From: Dyadobacter sp. 3J3
Lineage (GTDB): Bacteria > Bacteroidota > Bacteroidia > Cytophagales > Spirosomataceae
Assembly: GCF_009801115.1 (NCBI RefSeq)
Contig: NZ_VTOL01000008.1
Location: forward strand, 186,001 to 250,000
Direction of reading: 5' to 3'
DNA: 64,000 nucleotides
In this document: in pieces, positions 9,256 to 19,326 of the stretch
Numbering within the stretch: position 1 is the first letter of the stretch
How the letters are laid out: each line of letters opens with the position of its first letter
Position numbers and translations under genes: made by a program
Notes under the pieces: model-generated
The model's database searches: none
What the model was told of the DNA's origin: nothing
What the model saw: the letters and a program-made list of their open reading frames with translations, nothing else

Positions 9256-11864
9256 AAGGCCGGATTTGAAAAAGATTTAAAAACACTGCTTTCCAACCGG
9301 TTTCCAATCTTGCAATGGAAATCATCTTTTTTCCAGATCATGGTATGACCAAGTGTCGTAAAAGCCTGAAAATCTGTTACCAGTAAAATTTCCATAGCGG
9401 TTTCAGATAATATTTCCGAGGATGAAACCGCTGTTGCACAGAGTATGAATGTGGTTTCTTCAGACGGATAGTCTTCCAGCTGTTTAACAGCCGCAATTTT
9501 TGTAGTCACATTTAATCTGGAAAAATCTTTATTGATAATGTCGTATAATCTTTCCTGTACAGACATTCTTTGCTGTGGATACAAATTCTTAAATCTGAGT
9601 ATTTTTTCTGATATTGATATATCTTCAAAAAGAGGTATAACCTGTGGCTTATGCTCTGGCGGAATAGCGATGTTCAGGATTTCTAAAAGATAACTTTTCG
9701 TATTTTCGTTTCTGGAACTAATTGATTTTTGAACTTCAAAAAGCCTGTTATCTTTTGTTAGTAAAGTCAGGATATTAAGCAGTTTCAAAATAGACCGGTT
9801 GTATTCTCTGACCAGTTCCGGCCCCAAACTGCTGTCCACCGGAAGCGTGCTGAACAAATCTCGTTGTGCGGCAATAACCCAAATGATAAATCCGATATGC
9901 AAACGCACCTCTGTAACCAGATTTGACCTTTCAATCAGGTTGACTCCGTAACCCATAGCAGCCAATGATTCATACACTTTATCCTTGACACATTGCACAG
10001 GATCATTTAATTTTTGACGTAAGGAACGTATCGCCTTATCTCCGCCAATAGTGAAAATAATTTCCACGCAGCTCAATTGAACATCAACATCCTCCCTGGA
10101 AAGATCGAAATACTCATCCAGCGCCGGAATGATGCGATCTCCCGTTTTGACTATCGCCAACCGCGTTTCCCTGAAATACTTTTTGCTACACAGATTTTCA
10201 AATAAATAATTCCAAAGTTCCGGATTTCCGTTTTCTCCGGATGCGATGATGGCTGCTTTTTTAATAATTGTATTAGTACTTTGAAGATGTGGGATAAGGT
10301 ATTTAAAGGACAAAAATCTTTTGGATCTGCCAAGCATCACAATCCCTTCCAACACCTCCGGGAGACTTTCGGATAAAGATTTACTAACTATTGATTCAAA
10401 AGAAATCCTGCCGTCATCTTCTAAATTCTTCTGTGTCAATTTTGAATTCTGTTCCAATGCATTTGCCTTTGTAACATTTGCCGCAGGTAATGAAAAAAGG
10501 CTTGAAAGCATATTTTGGTATTCGGTTTGCATCCGGAAAGAGGCAATTGCCCAGCCAATAAGAATGATGAGAAAGGCACACATCACGTAGATCGGCGCAC
10601 CCAGATTAACACTGACAAGCAACAGTAAAATAACGCCTGCTGAAATGTACCCCAACGGTTTTGCATAAATTTCAACTTTGTTTTGCAATGCCATACTTTC
10701 CTGTTTTTCAAGCGGTTGATACAGAATTTGGAAGGATGTATCACTAAAAGATTTTTTGACCGAAATACACAAAAACCGGCTTAATAAAATGAAAAAGAAG
10801 ACAGAAAGATCAAAGGAGCTGATGGTAATGGCAAATACAAAAACGAGTACCAGCGCAACAGGAAGCAGGATTATTCCGGAAATCAAACCAAAAGTTCGAA
10901 TTGTGAAACGGTAAAAAAACACTTTTACCAGCAATTCAATAATGGCAGAAATAAAGAAAAATTGTCCCAGAAAAACAGTAAGCTGATCTTTGGCAGGAAA
11001 CTGGTTTTTAACTTCAACTGAAAAAATAAATTCTGCAAAATAAACACCTAAAACCGGCACCATACCCAAAAGAAAAACCAGGTGTTTATAGTTCTTTTTT
11101 GTAGGAGAATCGTCCGCTGAACTTGCGAAAAAATCCGGTTTTGCAAATTTGATTTCATTTAGTGTCCATACTTTTCTTATCTCAGTTTCGCCGTCAACTT
11201 GTGTTTCTTTAACCGGTTGCACTGCACTTTCCTTAGGTTTTGTAGATAATTTAGTATCGTATTTTTTGATGATCACCATCATGATCCCAAGGGAAACCAG
11301 TAGCGCTCCCAAGCTGATATAAAGCAATTCTTCGGTGTGCAGAACTTTTGCACTAAGCAGCACATTCACAGCGAAATAGCTTACAATCGAAGCCACCACA
11401 TCACCCGTTGCAATTAGGCTAAAAATACGTTTCGCCTGTTCAAGATTAAATATTTTGGATGATGAAGTCCAAAAGGTAACGTTACTGACATACACGGAAA
11501 TCCGGTTCCAGATGAACATAACCAGCGTAATGCCTTTCCATGAAAAAGTTTCATAGAAGTAAAGCATCACGGCCACGGAAATAAACTGAAAAACGATCAG
11601 TGCGACGGATAACTTTGTAAAATTGATTTTGGTTTGAAAAGAAACGTTGATCTTCCCAATGAAAAAAAGCAGGATACCTCCGGCAATGTAAGCCACCGGA
11701 AGCATTGCTTTTGAATAGTTTACCAGAAAGAGTGCATTGGCTACGATATAAAATATATAAATGGATATTCCGCTGAAAAAGGAATAGGCAAGTAAAAGCA
11801 AGACAGGTTGTTCCTCGTCTTTCTTTATATTAAAAGTAGTATGCAGCGACTGCCTGGTTATCAT
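9252..11864 (-). CDS. ADP/ATP-translocase-like membrane protein with C-terminal HEAT repeats
   Basis: An 870-residue polytopic protein. Residues 20-440 hold about twelve hydrophobic helices in the pattern of the Npt/Tlc nucleotide transporter family within the MFS fold. Residues about 490-700 are soluble and helical, with HEAT-like units such as IIPALDEYFDLSREDVDVQL and AIRSLRQKLNDPVQCVKDKV. A further helical tail follows. Related proteins in free-living bacteria are not proven to carry ATP, so a sensory or scaffold role is possible. Its stop overlaps the start of the propeller sensor by four bases (ATGA), so the two products are probably made together. It is preceded by a methyltransferase gene 11 bases away. 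Confidence 0.8.
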   Translation of the reverse strand: MITRQSLHTTFNIKKDEEQPVLLLLAYSFFSGISIYIFYIVANALFLVNYSKAMLPVAYIAGGILLFFIGKINVSFQTKINFTKLSVALIVFQFISVAVMLYFYETFSWKGITLVMFIWNRISVYVSNVTFWTSSSKIFNLEQAKRIFSLIATGDVVASIVSYFAVNVLLSAKVLHTEELLYISLGALLVSLGIMMVIIKKYDTKLSTKPKESAVQPVKETQVDGETEIRKVWTLNEIKFAKPDFFASSADDSPTKKNYKHLVFLLGMVPVLGVYFAEFIFSVEVKNQFPAKDQLTVFLGQFFFISAIIELLVKVFFYRFTIRTFGLISGIILLPVALVLVFVFAITISSFDLSVFFFILLSRFLCISVKKSFSDTSFQILYQPLEKQESMALQNKVEIYAKPLGYISAGVILLLLVSVNLGAPIYVMCAFLIILIGWAIASFRMQTEYQNMLSSLFSLPAANVTKANALEQNSKLTQKNLEDDGRISFESIVSKSLSESLPEVLEGIVMLGRSKRFLSFKYLIPHLQSTNTIIKKAAIIASGENGNPELWNYLFENLCSKKYFRETRLAIVKTGDRIIPALDEYFDLSREDVDVQLSCVEIIFTIGGDKAIRSLRQKLNDPVQCVKDKVYESLAAMGYGVNLIERSNLVTEVRLHIGFIIWVIAAQRDLFSTLPVDSSLGPELVREYNRSILKLLNILTLLTKDNRLFEVQKSISSRNENTKSYLLEILNIAIPPEHKPQVIPLFEDISISEKILRFKNLYPQQRMSVQERLYDIINKDFSRLNVTTKIAAVKQLEDYPSEETTFILCATAVSSSEILSETAMEILLVTDFQAFTTLGHTMIWKKDDFHCKIGNRLESSVFKSFSNPAL

Positions 11865-11875
11865 TTGTTTACGTA

Positions 11876-12697
11876 TTAAATAGATGCTTTTTGAGCCAGA
11901 TAAACGCCTTGTTTGAAGAACAGACTAACGTTGTCATCTTCAAAGGAAATTTGGGTCTTTTGAGAAAAACCGTGGCCTTCCATTTCTACCATTTCGAGCA
12001 GATAACTGTTTAGTTCCTTTAACTTTCCCATATCTCCCTGCAACTCTGAATACAGGCGGTATTTGCTATTAAAATTGTAGGTAAAGGCTTTTGCAAGTTC
12101 ATATTTCTCAAATCTTGCATTTTCAAGCAGATAGTAAAATGCTTCCTGGGTGATGAAATTTCTGTTTTCCACCAGTGAATCATAGCCGGCCAGACTGTCT
12201 TTTTTACGGAACATATTTCTGTAAAAATGCACTGTCGAATCATCCAGAATCGTCTGCCACAAGATCAATTTTCCGCCTGGTTTCAGTATTCTGAAAATTT
12301 CGCTGATCATTTTCACCTGCTCACCTGCCGGTAATTCATGCAATACCATTTTGGTAATCACTTTATCGAAAAAATTATCCGGATAATCCATCGAAGCCGC
12401 ACTATTCTGCTGGTAAGAAACCGATCTTACCTGACCAATAGAATCAAGAAGTTCAGACACTTCAATCTGTGCTCTTTGAAGTTGCACGATGCTGTATTCC
12501 AGAATATAATAATCAATTTCAAGCATTGGTTCTCTGCAAATAATTGCCTGGGTTACAGGCGCATATCCTGCTCCGCAATCCAGTATTACCTCACCATCCT
12601 GCGGATCGATGATCGCCACGAGATCATCAAACATATCATCACTGAAATTGGTAACACTTTCATAACGGATCACTCTTTCATCATAGGAATTTTTCAT
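11876..12697 (-). CDS. Class I SAM-dependent methyltransferase
   Basis: A 273-residue cytoplasmic Rossmann-fold methyltransferase. Motif I is VILDCGAGYAP (residues 37-47). The acidic end of strand 2 is YYILEYS, motif IV/post-I is DNFFDKVITKMVLHEL, and motif VI is ILKPGGKLILW. The C-terminal half has a helical insertion (about 165-235) before the last strands, which probably shapes the substrate pocket. The substrate cannot be named; UbiE-like small-molecule methylation is the nearest general resemblance. It lies 19 bases after the TonB receptor gene and 11 before the HEAT-repeat transporter gene, inside the signalling operon. Confidence 0.82.
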   Translation of the reverse strand: MKNSYDERVIRYESVTNFSDDMFDDLVAIIDPQDGEVILDCGAGYAPVTQAIICREPMLEIDYYILEYSIVQLQRAQIEVSELLDSIGQVRSVSYQQNSAASMDYPDNFFDKVITKMVLHELPAGEQVKMISEIFRILKPGGKLILWQTILDDSTVHFYRNMFRKKDSLAGYDSLVENRNFITQEAFYYLLENARFEKYELAKAFTYNFNSKYRLYSELQGDMGKLKELNSYLLEMVEMEGHGFSQKTQISFEDDNVSLFFKQGVYLAQKASI

Positions 12698-12716
12698 AGA
12701 AGTCGGGTTAAATTTG

Positions 12717-15395
12717 TTAAAAGTTAAGAATAAAGCGGAGCATCGAATTTATGCCCTTCTGAGGAGTTCGATAAGCCTGGTCTATGCCGTTTGCGCTTCG
12801 GATTCCCGGATCGGAATACTGGGCGTTCAAGACATTATTTACAATCAATTGGGTCTGAATTGCCGTTGTAAGCTTGTAAGTGACAGCGGCGTTGATCAGG
12901 CTAAAAGCTGGAAAGAAACCATTAGGCTGCGGATTTGCCGGAACAGAAGTGCCCTGGCCTACCCTTCTTTTTGATACATAATTGAATCTGAGGTTCACAT
13001 TCAGCCTGTCATTTTTTAGAAAAACGCCATTGATACCGGCATTAAAATGATTGCGGGCAATATCACCAACGATCAGTTTTTTATTGGTAATGGCGTCCTG
13101 AACTATACCTCCGGCGATAGAATCTTTTTTGGCATTTGTATAAGTGTAATTACTGAAAAGACTAAAATTCCGGGAAATTTTATAATCAAAAACCGCCTGA
13201 ACACCGGTGACGTATGACTTGCCCGTATTATTTTTTTGCAAGGTGTAACCATTGTTGTACGGCACTGAAATTTCTTCGATGATATCCTTATATATGGCAT
13301 GATAAACACTCACATCCAGTCTGGCATTTTTCATCGGGCTGAAATTGAACGAGACTTCATAATTATTGGCCCCTTCCGGTTTTAGATTCGGGTTCGCAAT
13401 CATCCTTGTAGGCGCAGATGTCGAATACCGGTCCCGGCTCGACGCATCCTGAAAAGCTCTGGCATAAATGGCTTTGATCACAAATTTTCCAGGGGTGTAA
13501 ACGACCGCAACACGTGGATTGAACTGTGCTCCATAACCGCCGCTTCTGCGGATTTGGCTATAATCAAAACGTTCGCCCAAAGTCACACGCAGTGATTTGT
13601 GCACTTCGTAAGTGCCCTGCGCATAGGCTCCGATATTAATTTGTTCAAATAAATTTCCACCCGGAACATTATCAAAATCACTTTTTCCAAAATCCTGCGC
13701 GCTGATATAATAGTCATCCCGAAGCGTTGAATCAATTGTAATTTTTTTATAATCTCCCTGGATCACACTTTGTCGAACCTCTAACCCACCAACAATATCA
13801 AGCCTGGAATTGGGGTTATAAAGTACCTTTAACTCGTTCCGGTATTGTTGTGATTGCTGATAATAAAACTGGGTACGCCAGAATGGAGCTGTGTTTTTCA
13901 ATAAACTTGCACCGGTCAATGCTTTATTTGAATAATTACGGATGGTCACAATCCGGGAATGATCATTAATTTGTGTGGTGCGGTATTGCGAAGTATTGAT
14001 AATTATGAGCTTGTCCTTGATAATCTCTTTTTCATAAATAGCATAATAAAGTGCCTGTCTGGGCTCCCATAAATTTCCATTGTCGGAACCTGCACGGGAA
14101 TTGTCATTTGAATAATTGATTGATCCCTGAACATTCTGCCATTTTTGAAAACCAAGTGTAAAATCACTGACTTTCAAACTTCCCTTAATATAAAAATGCT
14201 CCAACTTGTTAGAATAGCCGATTGGGCTACCATTCAGATTTCCCTGCAAAGCGGCTTTATCAAAATTCCGGGCCGCACTTGCTCCCAGATCCGTAAGATT
14301 TGCCGCCGTCACATTTCCGTTAATATCTTTGGCTACGGTATAATAGGCATTCCCATCCTGAATTTTATTTGCATTAACAAAAGCGGCCGCGCCCGTGGTG
14401 ACGCTCATTATTTTTTTATAATCGATCTTGTCATAATCCGCAGGATTGAAACTGTATTCATCATATTTTGACAAATTCTGCTCGTTGGAATAATACGCTC
14501 TTGACGTTATTGAAAAGACAATATTTTTAAACTTTGCGGCCGCTGTAACATCGGCATATTTGGTTTTGTAAGCACCATAACCCATGTCCGCGGCAACACC
14601 TGTCTTTTTGTCTTTTTTGATAAAATCACCTGGTTGTTTAGTTATTACATTGACCACTCCCAAAAAGGCATTGGCACCATACATTGTGGAAGCCGGACCG
14701 TAAACAATTTCTATCCTGCTAACATTTGAAATTGGAAACTGGCGGTTCCAATACACAAAATTTCCCCAGAAATCATTTTCTTCAATCCCATTGATCATAA
14801 ACAACGTTCTTTCCGTATTGCTTGAACGATAACCTCTCTGGTAAATATTGGAATACGTTGATCCATAAGTTCTTGACACGTCAAAACCTGGCAAATCACT
14901 GAATAATGCTTCAAGATCAATATACCCCCGCTGCTTAATTTCCTCACTTGTCAGAACCATTACGGTGGCTGGTGCTTTGTTGATATCTTCCAGTTTTTTG
15001 GAAACCGAACTTACACGAACGACTGTTTGCTGGGCATTTTTTAGCAGATTTACGATTGCGATAAACCGAACAGAAACCGACAAATCCAGGTCTGGCTCGT
15101 AGGCAGGATTCATCGTCAGCATTAACCTGATATTTTCCGTAGCCTTTTCAGTTGAATCAATCGCCAGATAAGTCATAGAAAGAATTTTATAGGCATTGAT
15201 CTTTTCTGTATCACTGAAACCTTCTTTCAGACAAGGATCGAGCAAGCCAAAAACTTCCTGAAAATTCCCGTTATTATATTTTTTCTGCGCTTCGGCTATT
15301 TTAAATTCCCCGCAAATATCCTGTCCAAATACAGGCAGAAATGGCCCGGACAAGAATAATAACAGCAGAATTAAAATGTAAATATTCAATTTCAT
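12717..15395 (-). CDS. TonB-dependent outer membrane receptor with helical N-terminal domain
   Basis: A receptor of about 892 residues. The ATG at 15395 is preferred to a GTG two codons earlier because it begins the signal peptide MKLNIYILILLLLF. After the peptide, residues about 25-110 form a helical, TPR-like segment instead of the usual carboxypeptidase-regulatory-like sandwich. A plug domain follows (APATVMVLTSEEIKQRGYID, later MINGIEENDF and IEIVYGPASTMYGANAF) and then a 22-strand-type barrel ending in an aromatic residue (LRFILNF). No SusD gene accompanies it, arguing against a classical polysaccharide utilisation locus. It sits between a STAND ATPase gene and a methyltransferase gene. 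The ligand is unknown; its place in a glycogen/signalling operon suggests a sugar or a sensory role. Confidence 0.9.
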   Translation of the reverse strand: MKLNIYILILLLLFLSGPFLPVFGQDICGEFKIAEAQKKYNNGNFQEVFGLLDPCLKEGFSDTEKINAYKILSMTYLAIDSTEKATENIRLMLTMNPAYEPDLDLSVSVRFIAIVNLLKNAQQTVVRVSSVSKKLEDINKAPATVMVLTSEEIKQRGYIDLEALFSDLPGFDVSRTYGSTYSNIYQRGYRSSNTERTLFMINGIEENDFWGNFVYWNRQFPISNVSRIEIVYGPASTMYGANAFLGVVNVITKQPGDFIKKDKKTGVAADMGYGAYKTKYADVTAAAKFKNIVFSITSRAYYSNEQNLSKYDEYSFNPADYDKIDYKKIMSVTTGAAAFVNANKIQDGNAYYTVAKDINGNVTAANLTDLGASAARNFDKAALQGNLNGSPIGYSNKLEHFYIKGSLKVSDFTLGFQKWQNVQGSINYSNDNSRAGSDNGNLWEPRQALYYAIYEKEIIKDKLIIINTSQYRTTQINDHSRIVTIRNYSNKALTGASLLKNTAPFWRTQFYYQQSQQYRNELKVLYNPNSRLDIVGGLEVRQSVIQGDYKKITIDSTLRDDYYISAQDFGKSDFDNVPGGNLFEQINIGAYAQGTYEVHKSLRVTLGERFDYSQIRRSGGYGAQFNPRVAVVYTPGKFVIKAIYARAFQDASSRDRYSTSAPTRMIANPNLKPEGANNYEVSFNFSPMKNARLDVSVYHAIYKDIIEEISVPYNNGYTLQKNNTGKSYVTGVQAVFDYKISRNFSLFSNYTYTNAKKDSIAGGIVQDAITNKKLIVGDIARNHFNAGINGVFLKNDRLNVNLRFNYVSKRRVGQGTSVPANPQPNGFFPAFSLINAAVTYKLTTAIQTQLIVNNVLNAQYSDPGIRSANGIDQAYRTPQKGINSMLRFILNF

Positions 15396-15413
15396 AACCA
15401 CGCTGATTAGAGA

Positions 15414-18400
15414 TTACTCCCTGATTGTTTTCTGATAATCAATGTCTTTTCCGATATAGGTATTCCATTCGTCGGTAGTAAAATTTCGCTTTACCATGGA
15501 TAGAACTTTTGCATAAAGCAGATCGGTGTTAATATCCCAAACCCGAACAGATTTGTCGGCACCACAGGAAATGAGTTTGTTGCTATCGGCTGTGAAACAC
15601 AGGTCCATTACCCAATTATCATTGTCGCGGATCACAACCGGCTGCTGTTGCAACAGTATATCTTTATAATTCCAAATGTGGATGGAGCCGTCAAAACTGC
15701 AACTGGCCATCTTTTTACCATTTGGTGAAAAAATGATACTGTTCACGGCCGACGTATGTCTTCCGGTAATAGAACTTCCTCTACCGTTAATGGCATTATT
15801 TTTAAGATTCCAGGCATAAATTGAACCGTAATTATTGCTGGTAATAAGTCTTTTTCCATCCGGACTAAAAGCCAGAGAAGAAACCTGGTTACCAAATTCC
15901 AGTCCGTTGTAAACAAGCGGATCTTTTTTCAAATCACTCAAATCAAAGGCCAGGATTTTACCTCCCGTAGAACCACACATTAGAACTTCACCGTCCGGAC
16001 TGATAGCTGCGCACAAAAGTGCATGTCGGGAATGGACATTTTGAATTGAATCCAGTGCGTTTCCATTCACTTTCCAGGAACGAATACCACCTTCCGAGCT
16101 AATTGAAATGAGATTTGTATTGTTGTAAAGCAAGGTATTCACCGGTGCATTTTGAGCCCTTATCACTTTTGGAGGAGCTGTTGCCAGCGCATTATTCCAC
16201 CCAAAAAGACGTCCGTCACTGCTTCCGGCAAAAACATTTTTCCCATCGGCAGAAAATAATACAGACCTCAAATCTTTGTTCACGCCTTTCGGGATCGGGA
16301 AACTTTCAGGCTTTTGCGACATATTGGCCAGCGACCAGATTTTCACCGTGCCGTCTTCACTGGCGGAAGCCAATTTTGTATGATCAGCATTGATTGAGAT
16401 CGACCTGACGATGTCCGTATGTCTTCTTAAAACCGTTTTAGACTCAGCCAGTTTTGAAAGTGCGTTAAAAACATCAGGAGAATCCTTCGCATCCTTATCA
16501 TTAAAACGATAAGCCTGCAAAGCCAAAAGTGCTGCGATATCATCCTTACTTTCAGGCATTTGATAGGATTGTATCGCAATAGACCGCGCCACTGCAAGTA
16601 ACCTGAGCTGTTTTTCTTTGTCTGTTGCGGCATCCGCCTTTTCTCGTTGTCTGTTTGCAACCAGGACCAGCGTATCCACTTTTACCTTTTGTCTTAAAAC
16701 TTCCAGTTTTTCGTTCTCTACAATTCTCTTCTGCTGTTGGGTTTCTTCCAAAGCTTTTTTGGCCACCTTTTCACTCTGATTTGCAAAAAGTGTTGCTTGT
16801 ACGGCTTCTTTCTCTTTTTTAACAGCAATCTCTCTTTGCTGAAATGCAATCTGCTTTTGCTCGTCCGTTAACAGCCTCTGCTGTTCAGCAATCTCCTGTT
16901 GCTGCTCGGCAATTTTACTTTGGACAACAGCTTCTTTGGATTGTTCTTCCGCACGTTTCCGCTCCGTTTGGGCCACCTGTTCTTTAATGTCTGATTCTTT
17001 TAAAGCCTGCTTTGTCTCCGCCTGTAAATAAGTTAGATATAGCACAGCAACCGTTGCAACAATTGCCAATCCGATACCCATAATCGCCAGATACCGACTT
17101 TGAGTCAGCGCTTTTCTTTGTTTATCAGCCTGGCTTTTAACGGCAAACTCATATTCTTTTCTACTGTATTCCAGATAGTTAATCGCTCTTTCGAAGTATG
17201 GGTCGTATCTTTTTGCCCATTCAGCGGTTGGTTTATTTTCTTTTTGCCATTTTAACCCAAGCTGTAATTCGGGGTTGACCCACAAACCTGCTTTTCCATC
17301 ATTATAAAGAAGGGCCGTTGTGCTTAGTTGTTTGTAAAGTTTTGCCGATTCAAGTTCCTCATCAATCCAGCGACTTAGCCGTTTCCAAAGATTCAGAATT
17401 CGCTCAGCGGTAAGATCAATAATGGTATCAGGGCTCAGAAATATTCCCTGGTGCGGCGAAAGAAAAGAAACGCCTCTTTCACGAAACGCATCTATCACAT
17501 CAATTAATTGATATTCAGGAACGCCTGTAATTTTAACAAGATCTTTAAGTGGTGTTGGACGTAATGTTGGCGCATCATTTGCACCGAGTACGATTAGTGT
17601 TTTGAATAATTTTTCAGCGGCATTTTTCCTTCTGTCATCCAGCTTTTGATTATAGATTTCCTCTGCATGGACTGTAATCGAATTTTTCATCGTGCCAATT
17701 GCCTCATATTCAATTACAGAAATGGGCACGGTTGTCAACTGCGTAGCACTCCATTTGTTCCACGTACGAAGCAAAGCATGTTGCAGAATCGGCAAAGAAT
17801 CAGGATTATTCTCAATTTCCAAAAGAAGAATTTTTACAAGTTCCGGCGTAATTTCTGCTCCCGAAGTCTCAATCGGTTTCACGATCACTTCCCGGACTTC
17901 CCGCTGTGTCATTTTTGGAAGCAGATAGTAACCCAGATTTATCGCTTCGGTCAATCCTTTAAAATCGGTACAATGATCCAGATAATCCGAACGCATCGTA
18001 ATGGCCGCATAGGCGAGCGCATGTTCCGGGTTGATCAGGGTTAGAATTATTTCGATAAAAACAGACGCTTCGGCTCTTGTTTCCCGGTCACCGCCCACAG
18101 CCATCTCATACCGGAATACTTCTTCAAACTGATCGATAACCAGTAAAAGCTTGTTTCCGCCCAAAGCGGAAACAAGCTTCAAAACCAATTCTTCAGCACT
18201 ATTCAGCGACAATTCGGTTTCAGATAATTCTTCCGGCACATCGGTAATTGCCATTTTTCTAAGCTGCGCGTACAAAGCACCAACCAGGTTACGCACAGGA
18301 TGTGCGCCGGGCTTGAAAACCACCACTGTCCATGCCTCTTTTTCCTCAATGGATTTTTCCAAAGAAGGAATTAACCCCGCTTTTATCAGCGAAGATTTAC

Positions 18401-18560
18401 CGCTACCCGAAGAGCCAATCAGCGCAAGAAAGCCACTTCCAAGCAGCTTTTGACGAAGCTCTCTGATATGACTGTCCCTGCCAAAAAATAAAGCATGGTC
18501 TTCATATTCGTAGCTTCTTAGCCCGGGAAAAGGATTGGACAGCGTGGTAATATCGACCAT
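15414..18560 (-). CDS. STAND-type AAA+ ATPase with membrane helix, coiled coil and WD40 propeller
   Basis: A 1048-residue signalling ATPase. NPFPGLRSYEYEDHALFFGR at the N-terminus is the signature of the nSTAND1-WD40 proteins. Walker A is GSSGSGKS (residues 49-56) and Walker B is KLLLVIDQFEEVF (Asp 143). A winged-helix/ARC region extends to about 440. A single hydrophobic segment lies near 485-508 (IGLAIVATVAVLYLTYL), followed by a Gln/Glu/Lys-rich coiled coil (about 515-640). Seven WD40 units fill about 690-1030 (for example LASASEDGTVKIW and LISCGADKSVRVW). Members are nucleotide-driven switches whose propeller recognises a ligand or partner. It lies 14 bases after the RsbW-like gene and 12 before the TonB receptor gene, so it may feed the partner-switching circuit. 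Confidence 0.92.
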   Translation of the reverse strand: MVDITTLSNPFPGLRSYEYEDHALFFGRDSHIRELRQKLLGSGFLALIGSSGSGKSSLIKAGLIPSLEKSIEEKEAWTVVVFKPGAHPVRNLVGALYAQLRKMAITDVPEELSETELSLNSAEELVLKLVSALGGNKLLLVIDQFEEVFRYEMAVGGDRETRAEASVFIEIILTLINPEHALAYAAITMRSDYLDHCTDFKGLTEAINLGYYLLPKMTQREVREVIVKPIETSGAEITPELVKILLLEIENNPDSLPILQHALLRTWNKWSATQLTTVPISVIEYEAIGTMKNSITVHAEEIYNQKLDDRRKNAAEKLFKTLIVLGANDAPTLRPTPLKDLVKITGVPEYQLIDVIDAFRERGVSFLSPHQGIFLSPDTIIDLTAERILNLWKRLSRWIDEELESAKLYKQLSTTALLYNDGKAGLWVNPELQLGLKWQKENKPTAEWAKRYDPYFERAINYLEYSRKEYEFAVKSQADKQRKALTQSRYLAIMGIGLAIVATVAVLYLTYLQAETKQALKESDIKEQVAQTERKRAEEQSKEAVVQSKIAEQQQEIAEQQRLLTDEQKQIAFQQREIAVKKEKEAVQATLFANQSEKVAKKALEETQQQKRIVENEKLEVLRQKVKVDTLVLVANRQREKADAATDKEKQLRLLAVARSIAIQSYQMPESKDDIAALLALQAYRFNDKDAKDSPDVFNALSKLAESKTVLRRHTDIVRSISINADHTKLASASEDGTVKIWSLANMSQKPESFPIPKGVNKDLRSVLFSADGKNVFAGSSDGRLFGWNNALATAPPKVIRAQNAPVNTLLYNNTNLISISSEGGIRSWKVNGNALDSIQNVHSRHALLCAAISPDGEVLMCGSTGGKILAFDLSDLKKDPLVYNGLEFGNQVSSLAFSPDGKRLITSNNYGSIYAWNLKNNAINGRGSSITGRHTSAVNSIIFSPNGKKMASCSFDGSIHIWNYKDILLQQQPVVIRDNDNWVMDLCFTADSNKLISCGADKSVRVWDINTDLLYAKVLSMVKRNFTTDEWNTYIGKDIDYQKTIRE

Positions 18561-18574
18561 ATTATTATTTACTT

Positions 18575-19000
18575 TTACGCTTTTTTCATTATAAATTTAT
18601 TCCGATTCTTACCTGTCGAGAAATCGTAAGAAAAATCATCTACGCCATTGATTGTCAGAAAAATACCTAACCCTCCAATTTCTCTTTCTTCCAGAGGAAC
18701 CGACAGATCGAGCTCATCCGGCAGTTCATTTTCCAATGGGTTAAATGGTTTGGCATCATCTTCCAGAATGACGATCAACTCGTTTTCCGTGATTTCACTC
18801 AGCAAACGGTATGTTCCTTCAATCTTCTCACTTTCATAACCATACAAGATGATATTCGTAGCGATTTCGTCGATCGCCACTTTTAGATTGTAAGTAGATT
18901 TCTTGGATAATCCAGCCTCTTGCGCAAGCTCTCCTATGCAGTCCCGCAATGGGTCCAGAGAATCTACATTACCCGGAAAACTTCTGGTTTCCATGCCCAT
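18575..19000 (-). CDS. RsbW/SpoIIAB-like serine kinase, anti-sigma-type HATPase
   Basis: A 141-residue GHKL ATPase of the anti-sigma kinase family. The N-box is LKVAIDEIATNIILYGY, G1 is LEDDAKPFNPLE and G2 is EIGGLGIFLTINGVDD. Such proteins either bind a target (often a sigma factor) or phosphorylate a STAS antagonist on Ser. It begins five bases after the stop of the STAS gene at 19006, the classical antagonist-kinase arrangement. No sigma factor gene lies in this operon, so its target may be encoded elsewhere or may not be a sigma factor at all. MGM at the start gives two close ATG choices. Confidence 0.92.
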   Translation of the reverse strand: MGMETRSFPGNVDSLDPLRDCIGELAQEAGLSKKSTYNLKVAIDEIATNIILYGYESEKIEGTYRLLSEITENELIVILEDDAKPFNPLENELPDELDLSVPLEEREIGGLGIFLTINGVDDFSYDFSTGKNRNKFIMKKA

Positions 19001-19005
19001 AGGAT

Positions 19006-19326
19006 CTATACAGGATATTGATCGACAATTGTTACACTGTGATGAAGGCCCGTTTTTTCGAGCGTATCAATGATTAATTCCTGTGGTTTTACAATAAAAA
19101 TGTTAAGCCCAACGCCTATTTTTTGTTTTGAAAAAATAAGTACACGAAGTCCGGCTGATGACATAAAATCAAGTTTTTCCATGTCCAGTACCAGTGTCGT
19201 GATAGACCTGGTAGTCAGTTTTTCAATTTCCGTTTGGAAAACTCTTGCCGACAGGGAGTCAAGCTCTCCTACCAGTGTTAACGTTGCTACCGGTTCAGCG
19301 ACAACAGAATCTATTTTGAAAGCCAT
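19006..19326 (-). CDS. STAS-domain anti-sigma factor antagonist (RsbV-like), first copy
   Basis: A 106-residue single STAS domain. MEKLDFMSSAGLRVL holds the phospho-acceptor serine pair at 56-57. The rest follows the beta-alpha fold of SpoIIAA/RsbV at normal length. It is encoded just before the RsbW-like kinase. Phosphorylation of the serine by that kinase should release its hold on the kinase, and the receiver-SpoIIE protein would reverse it. A second STAS gene lies at 21555, so there are two antagonists for one visible kinase. Confidence 0.93.
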   Translation of the reverse strand: MAFKIDSVVAEPVATLTLVGELDSLSARVFQTEIEKLTTRSITTLVLDMEKLDFMSSAGLRVLIFSKQKIGVGLNIFIVKPQELIIDTLEKTGLHHSVTIVDQYPV

